Source: Puia sp.
Lineage (GTDB): Bacteria > Bacteroidota > Bacteroidia > Chitinophagales > Chitinophagaceae
Assembly: GCA_031292515.1 (NCBI GenBank)
Contig: JARLGZ010000068.1
Coordinates: 1 to 64,000, forward strand
Direction: 5' to 3'
DNA length: 64,000 nucleotides
The first letter of the stretch is position 1. Every line of letters begins with the position of its first letter. Position numbers and translations under genes: made by a program. The notes under the pieces are model-generated. The model saw only the letters and a program-made list of their open reading frames with translations. It had not been told where the DNA came from and made no database searches. Of the stretch, positions 44,115 through 51,884 are shown piece after piece.

Positions 44115-45089
44115 CTACCGCTCGATTACCACTTTGCTGGCATAATAGGAGGCCAGCGAGTCCTTTATACGGATCGTGTCCCTGTTTAATGCGGTAATGG
44201 GGAAATAGAGTTTGAAAAACGACGAATCCCGGGTATCCATTTTTATATTCAGGTCGAATGACAACAGTTGGTTGTAACGCCTCAATGCCCGGGTCTTATT
44301 GGCTGTTTGCAGGATCACAAATTTATAAGGGGTACCATCACCGTTTGCAGGAGGCGTCGCTGTCGCGACCGGGGCGGCTGAAGTCGCGAGGCTATCCGGC
44401 TTCTTCGCCTGGGTGCTTGCCGGTTGATTAGCCGCTACCGATTGGGTATCGGTCCGTGGCGCCTCGGGCCCGGCACTGACTGGCGTTGCCGTATCCGCGG
44501 GTTCCGGCACCGTATTCTTCTTATATAGGGTATATCCTCCCCAGCCCACGATCACCAATCCCGCGATGAAGGCGAGTGCCAGGATGATCTGCCGGCTCTT
44601 ATTGCCTTGCGGAACCTCTGCCCGGTGAGAGGATTCGGTCAGCGCCTTTCTCTTTTCCGCCTTTTCCCTTTTCTCGTTTTCGGTGTCTTCCAGTTTCAGA
44701 GTGCTGTATTCCCCCGGCGTAAAGTCCAGCTTCCCCTGTTTATTCTTGATCAGTGTTCCGATACCATCCAGGTAGAAGGGTTTGCCGATATTGAGCAGTT
44801 GAGTACCTGTGGTGAGATAGAAGTCGAGGTCCGCGGAAGCCAAAGGCTTCATCTTCCCGGTATGGATCTTGATAAACTCGATCAGGTCGTCGTCAGCGGC
44901 CTGAATATTGGCGTTGACAAAACTGATACCGGATGCAATCGAGTGGGGATCCTTGTCGGACCCGTCCGGGATCACCACGGATGGGTCCAGGCTGAAACTG
45001 CCGATTCCCTGCAAATTAAGCTTCTTGTTCTGATAAAGGAATTGGGACAATAATAGAGGTAGCCTCAAGGGAAATCGATTTTGACACAA
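44115..45089 (-). CDS. HU-CCDC81-like membrane protein with C-terminal SPOR-like region
   Basis: A 324-residue protein starting with TTG at 45089. The N-terminal part has the bacterial HU-CCDC81 pattern (LLSQFLYQNKKLNLQGIGSFSLD, then a second half from about residue 80, DFYLTTGTQLLNIGKPFYLDGIGTL). A single membrane helix is at about 167-187 (IILALAFIAGLVIVGWGGYTLY). A Pro/Ala/Thr-rich linker is followed by a C-terminal domain (about 245-324, YKFVILQTANKTRALRRYNQLLSF) resembling SPOR-type peptidoglycan-binding domains. The layout suggests a link between a cytoplasmic HU-like domain and the cell wall, known widely in Bacteroidota but unexplained. It diverges from the small membrane protein at 45155. 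Confidence 0.75.
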   Translation of the reverse strand: MCQNRFPLRLPLLLSQFLYQNKKLNLQGIGSFSLDPSVVIPDGSDKDPHSIASGISFVNANIQAADDDLIEFIKIHTGKMKPLASADLDFYLTTGTQLLNIGKPFYLDGIGTLIKNKQGKLDFTPGEYSTLKLEDTENEKREKAEKRKALTESSHRAEVPQGNKSRQIILALAFIAGLVIVGWGGYTLYKKNTVPEPADTATPVSAGPEAPRTDTQSVAANQPASTQAKKPDSLATSAAPVATATPPANGDGTPYKFVILQTANKTRALRRYNQLLSFDLNIKMDTRDSSFFKLYFPITALNRDTIRIKDSLASYYASKVVIER

Positions 45090-45129
45090 GTTAGGGATAA
45101 ATAACTTCAGCGCAAAATAGCCTGAATCT

Positions 45130-45137
45130 TACCTTTG
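45130..45137 (+). promoter_or_regulatory. Putative -7 element for the small membrane protein gene
   Basis: TACCTTTG matches TAnnTTTG, 17 bp before the ATG at 45155, inside the 65-bp divergent spacer. Confidence 0.45.
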
Positions 45138-45154
45138 CACGACAAATATTCGAT

Positions 45155-45499
45155 ATGCTGACCAACCGGGACAGGGATTTTATCAGGTATTGGGAACAAA
45201 ACCGCGACCGGCAAAAGAAAATATCCCGGCAATTCCTGGTAGGAATTCCTGTCGGTCTGTTGTTCGTGATACCCATCGTCATCAACCTGGCTTCGGGCTG
45301 GTACAAACGGGCAGCCATGGAAACCAATACCCCCGACTTCAGCCCCGGTACTTTGCTGGTGGCTTTACTTCTCATCGTAGGCTTTACGGCGGTCTTCTCA
45401 AAAAAACACCAGTGGGATATCCGGGAGCAGCATTACCGCGAACTGATCGCACGGCAGCAGCACGAGGAGTCTGTCGACGGTGAGGAAATAAAAAATTAG
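45155..45499 (+). CDS. Small membrane protein of unknown function
   Basis: A 114-residue protein with a charged N-terminus (TNRDRDFIRYWEQNRDRQKK), two membrane helices (about 26-46 and 66-82, IPVGLLFVIPIVINLA and LLVALLLIVGFTAVF), and a charged C-terminal tail (WDIREQHYRELIARQQHE). Both tails should face the cytoplasm. No catalytic motif or known domain is visible. It is divergently paired with the HU-CCDC81-like membrane protein gene, and the pair may work together at the cell envelope; this is positional inference only. The 350-bp spacer after it carries a probable structured RNA. Confidence 0.8.
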   Translation: MLTNRDRDFIRYWEQNRDRQKKISRQFLVGIPVGLLFVIPIVINLASGWYKRAAMETNTPDFSPGTLLVALLLIVGFTAVFSKKHQWDIREQHYRELIARQQHEESVDGEEIKN

Positions 45500-45529
45500 A
45501 AAATATTTATTTTTCTTGCAGCAATTCCA

Positions 45530-45806
45530 TTTAAGGCGTTGTCTTAATATAAAAGGACCTCTATTTGTAATCCTAATTACAGTTTGAGTGACCCCGACAA
45601 AATAAGATTGGATAAATACCCGTAGAAGGTATAGTGTGTATTCCGTTCGATCAGGTGCTACCTAATAAGCCAAACGATATTTTTTGAAAATGCTACAGGG
45701 CAGTGGTTAACCCTGGCAATTCCATGTTCGATTTTATAAGCTGCTTGATGCGCAGTAACCATGAACTACCTGCTAGGGGCCCTGGATTTTTCCGGGGCCT
45801 TTTTAT
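45530..45806 (+). ncRNA. Candidate structured non-coding RNA (family not recognised)
   Basis: No ORF here, yet several hairpins in a row: TGTAAT / ATTACA near 45570, ATACC / GGTAT near 45620, AGGT / ACCT near 45655 and CAGGG / CCCTG near 45705, then a perfect terminator. It lies before sdaA, so it may be a free small RNA or a cis leader. The 5' boundary is a guess. Motifs of tmRNA, RNase P and SRP RNA were looked for and not found. Confidence 0.4.
45778..45804 (+). terminator. Terminator closing the structured non-coding stretch
   Basis: Nine-pair stem GGCCCTGGA / TCCGGGGCC (one T-G wobble) with a 4-nt T loop followed by five T. It is 46 bp before the sdaA start. Confidence 0.9.
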
Positions 45807-45849
45807 TTTAAGTTTAATTAATTATTGTATTTAGTTAAAAATCAATTGT

Positions 45850-47277
45850 TTGCCACACGAATCTATTTCCGTATTTGATATGTTTAAGATAGGGGTGGGG
45901 CCTTCCAGCTCGCACACCCTCGGCCCCTGGCGGGCTGCCCAGCGTTTTATCGGCTCCCTGCGGGAAAAGGGGCGGCTCGAAGGAACGGTCTCCGTCCAGA
46001 TTCTCTTGTACGGTTCCCTGGCGAAAACGGGAAAAGGGCATGGGACGGACATCGCCATTATTCTGGGGTTAAAAGGAGAAGACCCGGTGACTTTCGCCGT
46101 CGACCGGGTCTTGCCCGTCCTGGAGGAGACCAGGGACAAAAAAAAATTACTGCTCGGGGGCAGCCAGGAAATTGATTTCGACCCGGCCGGCGATCTTTTG
46201 TTTCTTTATACAGAGACATTGCCGTTTCATCCCAATGCGGTTAGTTTCCTTGCCCGCTTGGATACAGGGGAGCAGATAGCGGAAACCTATTATTCGATTG
46301 GGGGCGGCTTCGTGGTCCGGGAGGGAGAGCCGGCGGAGGGGCAGCATGTCATTCAGCTTCCTTTTCCGATCGATACCTCGGCCGATCTGCTCCACTGGTG
46401 CAGGAAGACCGGGTTGTCCATCCACGAGGTAGTCATGGAGAACGAGAACGCCTGGCGCCCGGAGAAAGAGACCCGGGTCGGTGTGCTAAATATATGGAGG
46501 GTGATGAAGGAGTGCATCTATCGGGGATGTCATGCCGGCGGTATGTTGCCGGGCGGCCTGCAGGTAAAAAGACGTGCCGCCGATCTGAACCGGACACTGA
46601 TGAATGGGCGGGTTTATTCCGACTATACCGGCTGGGTCGGGGCCATTCGCGCGGGAGGTCATGATTTCAGGTATATCCTCGATTGGGTAAGCTGCTTTGC
46701 GCTCGCCGTCAATGAGGAAAATGCTTCCTTCGGGCGGGTCGTGACGGCTCCGACCAATGGGGCAGCCGGGGTGATCCCGGCGGTTTTACAGTATTATATT
46801 GCATTTTGTGACGGATTTGACGAAGAGGCGATTCTACGTTTCCTGCTGACCGCTTCGGAAATCGGAAGCATCTTTAAAAAGGGGGCGACGATCTCGGCCG
46901 CTATGGGGGGCTGCCAGGCGGAGATCGGCGTTTCTTCGGCCATGGCCGCCGCCGCCCTCACGGAATCGACCGGGGGAACGCAACGACAGGTGTTGATGGC
47001 CGCAGAGATTGCGATGGAGCATCACCTGGGGCTTACTTGCGATCCCATCGGAGGGTTGGTGCAGATTCCCTGTATCGAGAGAAACACCATGGGGGCTATC
47101 AAAGCCATCACTGCTTCACAACTGGCTCTTCAAAGTACGCCGGATTTTGCCAAAGTCTCGCTGGACGCGGTGATCAGGACGATGTGGAACACGGCCCAGG
47201 ACATGAACAGCAAATACAAAGAGACCTCCGACGGCGGGCTCGCCGTGCAGATCCCATTGGGGTTGAGCGAGTGCTGA
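45850..47277 (+). CDS. sdaA: L-serine ammonia-lyase (serine dehydratase), single-chain form
   Basis: A 475-residue iron-sulfur enzyme converting L-serine to pyruvate and ammonia. The N-terminal SDH_beta domain has [24 protein letters not shown]; the C-terminal SDH_alpha domain has the [17 protein letters not shown] segment and [18 protein letters not shown] with cysteines for the 4Fe-4S cluster. The start is TTG at 45850 because the conserved ESISVFDM begins four codons later and no ATG precedes it in frame. A terminator and a possible leader RNA lie upstream. Its stop is only 3 bp from that of the convergent mqnE. Confidence 0.95.
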   Translation: MPHESISVFDMFKIGVGPSSSHTLGPWRAAQRFIGSLREKGRLEGTVSVQILLYGSLAKTGKGHGTDIAIILGLKGEDPVTFAVDRVLPVLEETRDKKKLLLGGSQEIDFDPAGDLLFLYTETLPFHPNAVSFLARLDTGEQIAETYYSIGGGFVVREGEPAEGQHVIQLPFPIDTSADLLHWCRKTGLSIHEVVMENENAWRPEKETRVGVLNIWRVMKECIYRGCHAGGMLPGGLQVKRRAADLNRTLMNGRVYSDYTGWVGAIRAGGHDFRYILDWVSCFALAVNEENASFGRVVTAPTNGAAGVIPAVLQYYIAFCDGFDEEAILRFLLTASEIGSIFKKGATISAAMGGCQAEIGVSSAMAAAALTESTGGTQRQVLMAAEIAMEHHLGLTCDPIGGLVQIPCIERNTMGAIKAITASQLALQSTPDFAKVSLDAVIRTMWNTAQDMNSKYKETSDGGLAVQIPLGLSEC

Positions 47278-47280
47278 TAT

Positions 47281-48459
47281 TCAATTCAGGGCCGCATCCG
47301 GGGTAGCGTCATTCATTTCGATATCCTTATAATTCCGGAGTTCGTTATAGACCGTATCGCGTTCGACGGGTTCCCTTCCCACCTGTTTGATCAGGTTGAC
47401 CAGTTGGGCGGTAGACAGCGAAGGATGCTGTTCTTCTGAACCGGCCATCGAATAGATCTTCGTGGAGTCGTCTATGGTGCCGTCCAGGTCGTTGACGCCG
47501 AATGAGAGGGTCAGCTGGGCGCTCTGGCGGCCGAGCATGGGCCAATAGGCTTTCAGGTGCGGGAAGTTGTCCATGAATAGCCGGGCCACTGCATACATCT
47601 TCATATCCCCGATGACGGAAGACTCGGGCACATGGCTCATGTCGTTTTGCTTATTCCTGAATTTCAGCGGAATAAAAGTATTGAATCCCCCGGTCCGGTC
47701 CTGGAGGCTGCGAAGCCGCTCCATATGGTCGATCCGGTGATGGTATTTTTCGATATGCCCGTACAGCATGGTGGCATTTGTATGCATACCTTCGCGGTGC
47801 GCCGCCTCATGGATATGAAGCCAGCCGTCGGCGTCGACCTTGTCGGCGGAGATAAGCTGTCTCACTTCGGGATGAAAGATCTCCGCCCCCCCGCCGGGCA
47901 GGGAATCGAGACCGGCTTCATGCATCCGGCGGAGGCCTTCTTCCACGCTTAGTTTGGCTTTGCGGAACATATACTCCAGTTCGACCGCCGTGAAACCCTT
48001 GATATGCATCTCCGGCCGGTGCGCCTTGATTTTTTGGAGCAGTTCGATAAAAAATTCCAGGTTCATTTTCGGATGGACGCCGCCCACGATATGGACTTCG
48101 GTCACCGGCTTGCCGTCATAGCTCTTTACGATATTCAGCATCTGGTCGAGGCTGAGTTCCCATCCTTCGTCGCGGTGGGAATAGAGACGCGAATAGGAGC
48201 AGAACTGGCAGGCGAAGACGCATACGTTCGTGGGTTCGATATGGAAATTCCTGTTGAAATAGGTTTTGTTTCCGTGAAGCCGCTCCCTCACAAAATTGGC
48301 CAGGGATCCGAGAAAAGGAAGACCGCCTTTTTCGAAGAGGGCCAGTCCGTCGTCCGCACTCAGTCTTTCCGCCGCCAGCACTTTTTTTCCGGCGATCTTC
48401 AGGTCCTTGTCTTTTTCGTTGTCAATCAGCTTCTCTATTGCGCTATTCGTTGCGATCAT
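47281..48459 (-). CDS. mqnE: Aminofutalosine synthase (radical SAM), menaquinone pathway
   Basis: A 392-residue radical SAM enzyme of the futalosine route to menaquinone. The cluster cysteines are Cys80, Cys84 and Cys87 in CVFACQFC (CxxxCxxC). GLDSLPGGGAEIFHPEVR and IPLKFRNKQNDMSH support MqnE rather than MqnC. It joins SAM-derived adenosyl to 3-(1-carboxyvinyl)oxybenzoate. The ATG at 48459 gives a usual N-terminus; an ATG at 48492 is also open and lies 26 bp after the promoter box, so the longer form is possible. Other men/mqn genes are not in the window, as is usual for the scattered Bacteroidota pathway. Confidence 0.94.
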   Translation of the reverse strand: MIATNSAIEKLIDNEKDKDLKIAGKKVLAAERLSADDGLALFEKGGLPFLGSLANFVRERLHGNKTYFNRNFHIEPTNVCVFACQFCSYSRLYSHRDEGWELSLDQMLNIVKSYDGKPVTEVHIVGGVHPKMNLEFFIELLQKIKAHRPEMHIKGFTAVELEYMFRKAKLSVEEGLRRMHEAGLDSLPGGGAEIFHPEVRQLISADKVDADGWLHIHEAAHREGMHTNATMLYGHIEKYHHRIDHMERLRSLQDRTGGFNTFIPLKFRNKQNDMSHVPESSVIGDMKMYAVARLFMDNFPHLKAYWPMLGRQSAQLTLSFGVNDLDGTIDDSTKIYSMAGSEEQHPSLSTAQLVNLIKQVGREPVERDTVYNELRNYKDIEMNDATPDAALN

Positions 48460-48517
48460 ATAAAATGCTTTTTCCGATGCTCCTGCGAACATTGTCTTTT
48501 TGGAGCCGCCCGGTTTG

Positions 48518-48525
48518 CAAATTTA
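48518..48525 (-). promoter_or_regulatory. Putative -7 element for mqnE
   Basis: Minus-strand TAAATTTG matches TAnnTTTG upstream of both possible mqnE starts. Confidence 0.45.
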
Positions 48526-48641
48526 CTGATTGTTGGATATCCCGCCTTCTTCATTTTAGGCGTGTTTTCCAGGAAGAATTCTTTATATTACCTGTTTGAA
48601 CCGCCAATATCCGAAACATTCTCAAACCAAAATAGTTCCGC

Positions 48642-49895
48642 GTGATTATCAAATTTCGCCTGACCATCATGAATTTCCTGGAGTTCTTTGTCTGGGGCGC
48701 CTGGCTGATATCGTTGGGAGGATATATGTTCAATGTCCTTCATTTCAATGGCAGGCAGGTAGGAAGCATCTATGGGACGATGGGGGTAGCATCCATCTTC
48801 ACGCCAGCCCTGTTTGGCATTGTCGCCGACCGGTGGCTCAATGCGGAAAGAGTCCTGGGTGTCTGTCATATAATGGGAGCTTTTATGCTGTTATGGGCTT
48901 CGAAGCTGAGCGATTACGGCGCCTTCTATCTCGCTATGCTGTTCAATTCGTTTTTTTTCATGCCTACCCTCGCTCTCAACAATACGGTATCCTATATCAT
49001 CCTGGAAAGATGGAAATTCAATGTGGTCAAGGATTTTCCCCCTATCCGGGTATGGGGAACGGTGGGTTTCGTATGCGCCATGTGGGTCGTGGATCTTTTT
49101 GGCTGGAAAGAGAGCCCTTTGCAGCTCTATGTCAGCGCCGGAACGGGTCTGGTGCTGGGCATCTATGCTTTTACGATGCCGGCGTGTTTTCCCGTACGGA
49201 CCGGTCCGAAGCCGAGTCTCTTTGCTTCCCTGGGCCTGGATGCCTTTATCCTTTTCAAAAGACGAAAGATGCTGATCTTTTTTATTTTCGCCATGTTGCT
49301 GGGTGCGGCGCTTCAAATCACGAATGCCTTTGGGAGCGCTTTTATCAGCGATTTTGCCAAATCGCCCCAATATGCGGATTCCTTCGGGGTAAAGCATTCC
49401 AACTTACTCATCTCGATCTCACAGATCTCCGAGACGCTTTTTATTTTGACGATCCCCTACTTCCTGCGAAAATTCGGTATCAAGCGGGTGATCCTGATCA
49501 GCATCTTCGCCTGGGTATTCCGGTTCGGCCTGTTTGGCGTAGGCAATCCCGGCAGCGGTCTGCCGTTGCTGATATTCTCTATGATCATCTACGGCATGGC
49601 CTTTGACTTTTTTAATATCTCGGGTTCTCTTTTCGTCGAAAGAGAAGCGGGAATAGAGATCAGGGCCAGCGCACAAGGGTTGTTCATGCTGATGACCAAC
49701 GGGATCGGGGCCTATGTAGGCACTTATATAAGCGGCCGCGTCGTGGACTATTTTACGGTGGACGGGGTAAAGGATTGGCATAGTATCTGGTTTGTTTTTG
49801 CGGGGTATGCGCTCGTTCTTGGCATCATCTTTCCCATCGTCTTCAGATACAAACATGTGTCGTCTCCTGCCACGCGGTATGTATCGCCCCATTAG
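48642..49895 (+). CDS. MFS nucleoside/proton symporter-like permease (NupG type)
   Basis: A 417-residue inner-membrane transporter with about 12 hydrophobic segments. It resembles the nucleoside:H+ symporter (NHS) family: MNFLEFFVWGAWLISLGGYMF at the first helix, NNTVSYIILE and FPPIRVWGTVGFV in the loop before helix 5, and the FNISGSLFVEREAGIEIRASAQGLFMLMTNGIG stretch in the second half. It likely imports nucleosides for salvage or catabolism. It starts with GTG at 48642. No nucleosidase or kinase adjoins, so the substrate is family-based only. It converges on the M48-like gene. Confidence 0.9.
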   Translation: MIIKFRLTIMNFLEFFVWGAWLISLGGYMFNVLHFNGRQVGSIYGTMGVASIFTPALFGIVADRWLNAERVLGVCHIMGAFMLLWASKLSDYGAFYLAMLFNSFFFMPTLALNNTVSYIILERWKFNVVKDFPPIRVWGTVGFVCAMWVVDLFGWKESPLQLYVSAGTGLVLGIYAFTMPACFPVRTGPKPSLFASLGLDAFILFKRRKMLIFFIFAMLLGAALQITNAFGSAFISDFAKSPQYADSFGVKHSNLLISISQISETLFILTIPYFLRKFGIKRVILISIFAWVFRFGLFGVGNPGSGLPLLIFSMIIYGMAFDFFNISGSLFVEREAGIEIRASAQGLFMLMTNGIGAYVGTYISGRVVDYFTVDGVKDWHSIWFVFAGYALVLGIIFPIVFRYKHVSSPATRYVSPH

Positions 49896-49951
49896 CGGGA
49901 CCGCCTTACACGGGGTGCGGGGTACTGGGTCTCCGGAGGGCTCCGTCCTGC

Positions 49952-50893
49952 TTATCCGGCGGGAGCGCGGTGCGCTTCCAGGCGTTCCAGTCTTCTCACC
50001 CTGCCCGGGACCAGCGGGTGCGTGGAAGCGAGGAGGTAAAGGAAATTGATTTTCCCTGGAGACTTTGCCCCGATCTTCAAGAGGGCCTTCCGCAATTCGG
50101 GGCCAAGACCCAGTCCATGTACAAACTCATCCTGTCTGTATTCCGATTGACGGCAATTCAGCAGCCAGAGCCGGCGAAAGACGATCCTGATGATCCATGT
50201 CAGCATGATAAAGGCGATGGTTGCAAGAAGGTAGCGGAATATATGAAAACGCCAGCCCATCCATCCCGTCATTACCGCCAGGATCAGGCTCCGGATCAGG
50301 CTCCGGATCAGACCCGACACCGTGCTCATACGTGCGGGCAGGGACAGAAAATATCGGGCGCTCCGGCGACATGCGAAGGCGCCGATCTTCCCGGAAAAGA
50401 AATGGATCTCACCCGGCAGCCAGTCGGTGCAGGCAAAAGCCATCGCGGCAGTGCCGTCGTTCGTTTGCAGATGCCCGAACCCGTGCGCGAGAATTGCCGT
50501 TAGCTCGTCATCGGCCAGCGCTTCCAGCGCGCCGCTGGTGACCACGATGGTATGAGGACCGATCGCAAAACTATTCGGCCCTTTTTCTTCCTGTATGCGG
50601 AGGCTATATTTTGCCGGGCGACCCGCCCGCTCCTGTATCTTGTCCAGGCATTTCCGGATTCTTTGTTCTTCTTCCCGGACCGGTCTCCTGACCTCCCTGA
50701 AAAGCAGCCAGCCATCCGTCATCAGCCCGGCGACGGAGAAAGAGCATAGCAGCCAGACAGCGATGGTCATGAATACGACGGTGTCGCGCACAGGCTTGTG
50801 AAGCATCCCGGCCGCTCCGATCGCGACAAAAAAGCCGCCGACGAAAAAGGCAGTATAAAAGATGATAATCACGAACTGAAAATACTTGCTCAT
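49952..50893 (-). CDS. M48-family peptidase-like membrane protein with a substituted active site
   Basis: A 313-residue protein with two N-terminal membrane helices and another pair near 200-230. The M48 pattern is kept around ELTAILAHGFGHLQTNDG, but the zinc motif HExxH reads HGFGH (His137-His141): the catalytic Glu138 is Gly. The third ligand region (QSEYRQDEFVHGLG) and the C-terminal STHPLVPGRVRRLE motif are preserved. The change needs only one base (GAG to GGG). It is therefore probably an inactive, zinc-binding homologue or a recently damaged gene. A 12-bp tandem repeat (50280-50305) gives LIRSLIRSLI next to a membrane helix. Confidence 0.85.
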   Translation of the reverse strand: MSKYFQFVIIIFYTAFFVGGFFVAIGAAGMLHKPVRDTVVFMTIAVWLLCSFSVAGLMTDGWLLFREVRRPVREEEQRIRKCLDKIQERAGRPAKYSLRIQEEKGPNSFAIGPHTIVVTSGALEALADDELTAILAHGFGHLQTNDGTAAMAFACTDWLPGEIHFFSGKIGAFACRRSARYFLSLPARMSTVSGLIRSLIRSLILAVMTGWMGWRFHIFRYLLATIAFIMLTWIIRIVFRRLWLLNCRQSEYRQDEFVHGLGLGPELRKALLKIGAKSPGKINFLYLLASTHPLVPGRVRRLERLEAHRAPAG

Positions 50894-51009
50894 ATCCTAT
50901 TTGTTCAGGCGATGAAGTTCGTGAAACCGGGTTTGCAGTTTTGCGGGGAAAACCATTATTCCCGCAAGAGAAAACATCTAGTCGGGCGGGCAACCGGCAG
51001 GAGGGGTAT

Positions 51010-51072
51010 GAGTGGTGAGTGGTGAGTAGTCAGTAGTGAGTAGTGAGTGGGGGAATGGTCAGTAGTGAGGGG
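51010..51072 (+). repeat. GTGAGTRGT-type repeat, left copy
   Basis: Same degenerate repeat as at 4043. The 21-bp segment 51022-51042 (starting GTGAGTAGTCAGTAGTGAG) is perfectly inverted at 51286-51306, enclosing about 243 bp. Confidence 0.9.
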
Positions 51073-51089
51073 GATGAAGAAATTCAGGA

Positions 51090-51130
51090 GGGAGGGGTCG
51101 GGGGTCGAGGAAATGGGTAAGGGGGCGGGG
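51090..51130 (+). other. G-rich purine tract with G-quadruplex potential
   Basis: G-runs of 3, 4, 5, 3, 5 and 4 separated by loops A, TC, a 10-nt loop, TAA and C. The surrounding 51045-51160 is strongly purine-rich on the plus strand. No ORF with a start codon fits. Confidence 0.6.
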
Positions 51131-51171
51131 AGATCAGGAGATGTGGATGATCTGGAGGCTATAGAGGCTGT

Positions 51172-51209
51172 AAAAAACAAAAGGACCTGCAAGATATTGC
51201 AGATCCTTT
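51172..51209 (-). terminator. Probable terminator downstream of trxA
   Basis: Minus-strand hairpin AAAGGATCTGCAA / TTGCAGGTCCTTT with one G-U, then TTGTTTTTT. The mismatch is a wobble only on the minus strand, which suits the leftward trxA transcript. It is about 100 bp after the trxA stop. Confidence 0.75.
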
Positions 51210-51285
51210 CATTATCGTTGACTTTTACAATTCATCTTTATAATCCTCTCATCCAGTCAAGGAGACATGACGAATGCTGAAGCGA

Positions 51286-51306
51286 TACTCACTACTGACT
51301 ACTCAC
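51286..51306 (-). repeat. GTGAGTRGT-type repeat, inverted right copy
   Basis: Perfect inverse of 51022-51042, ending 5 bp before the trxA stop codon at 51311. Confidence 0.9.
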
Positions 51307-51310
51307 TATA

Positions 51311-51628
51311 TCAGATATGAGCATCGATCTTCTTGACGAAGTTCGACTTGGGCTGTGCTCCTACCAGTTTATCGACAACCTTACCACCTTTGATGAAAAG
51401 GATGGCGGGGATGCTGGTGATGCCATAGTTGATAGACAGCTGCGGATTGTGATCCACATTCACCTTTCCAACGTTGATCTTTCCGTCATATTCTTTTGAC
51501 AGTTCTTCGATGACGGGTCCGATCGCGCGGCAAGGGCCACACCATTCCGCCCAGAAATCCACCACCGTCAACTTATCTGAAGAGATTACTTTCTCCTGGA
51601 AATTTGTGTCTGTTAATTCTAAAGCCAT
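51311..51628 (-). CDS. trxA: Thioredoxin
   Basis: A 105-residue cytoplasmic thioredoxin with the redox pair Cys30 and Cys33 in WAEWCGPCR. The buried Asp24 in VVDFW and the cis-Pro loop TSIPAILFIKGG are present, as is the C-terminal helix. No signal peptide, so it serves cytosolic reductases; likely clients in this window are the methionine sulfoxide reductases MsrA and fRMsr, an inference from their known reductant. It is monocistronic, upstream of a GTGAGTRGT repeat and a terminator. No TAnnTTTG box was found in the 256-bp spacer before it. Confidence 0.96.
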   Translation of the reverse strand: MALELTDTNFQEKVISSDKLTVVDFWAEWCGPCRAIGPVIEELSKEYDGKINVGKVNVDHNPQLSINYGITSIPAILFIKGGKVVDKLVGAQPKSNFVKKIDAHI

Positions 51629-51748
51629 ATTATTTAGTGTTTAAATGTTATATAAGCGATCCATAAAAAACGAATTTCGAACATTTTTTCCGATTATTTG
51701 GTCGGTTACCCGACACTCCTTCCCCGGGTCCCGTTTTTCTCTTTCTTC

Positions 51749-51793
51749 TTTCCGCTCAGCCCGGGGCCCTCTTTCCGCTGAGCCGGGGCCCTC
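51749..51793 (+). repeat. 23-bp tandem duplication between trxA and dnaE
   Basis: Two near-identical copies (51749-51771 and 51772-51793) of a GC-rich unit starting TTTCCGCTCAGCCCGGGG, in the spacer upstream of trxA. Short and probably neutral. Confidence 0.7.
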
Positions 51794-51884
51794 TTCCTTT
51801 CGGCCGAGGTCTATCCGGCAACATAGCCGTATAGGACAAAAATGTAACCAACCCGGACTGGCTGGTAATTTGTCAGCTTTGACA

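Noticed and set aside
45530-45806. tmRNA, RNase P RNA or SRP RNA
   Set aside because: No tag-peptide frame, no CCA-ending tRNA-like half, no P4 core and no SRP apical motif could be found.
48460-48492. Longer mqnE start at 48492
   Set aside because: Not excluded, since the promoter box is upstream, but the added 11 residues do not fit the usual MqnE N-terminus, so 48459 was preferred.
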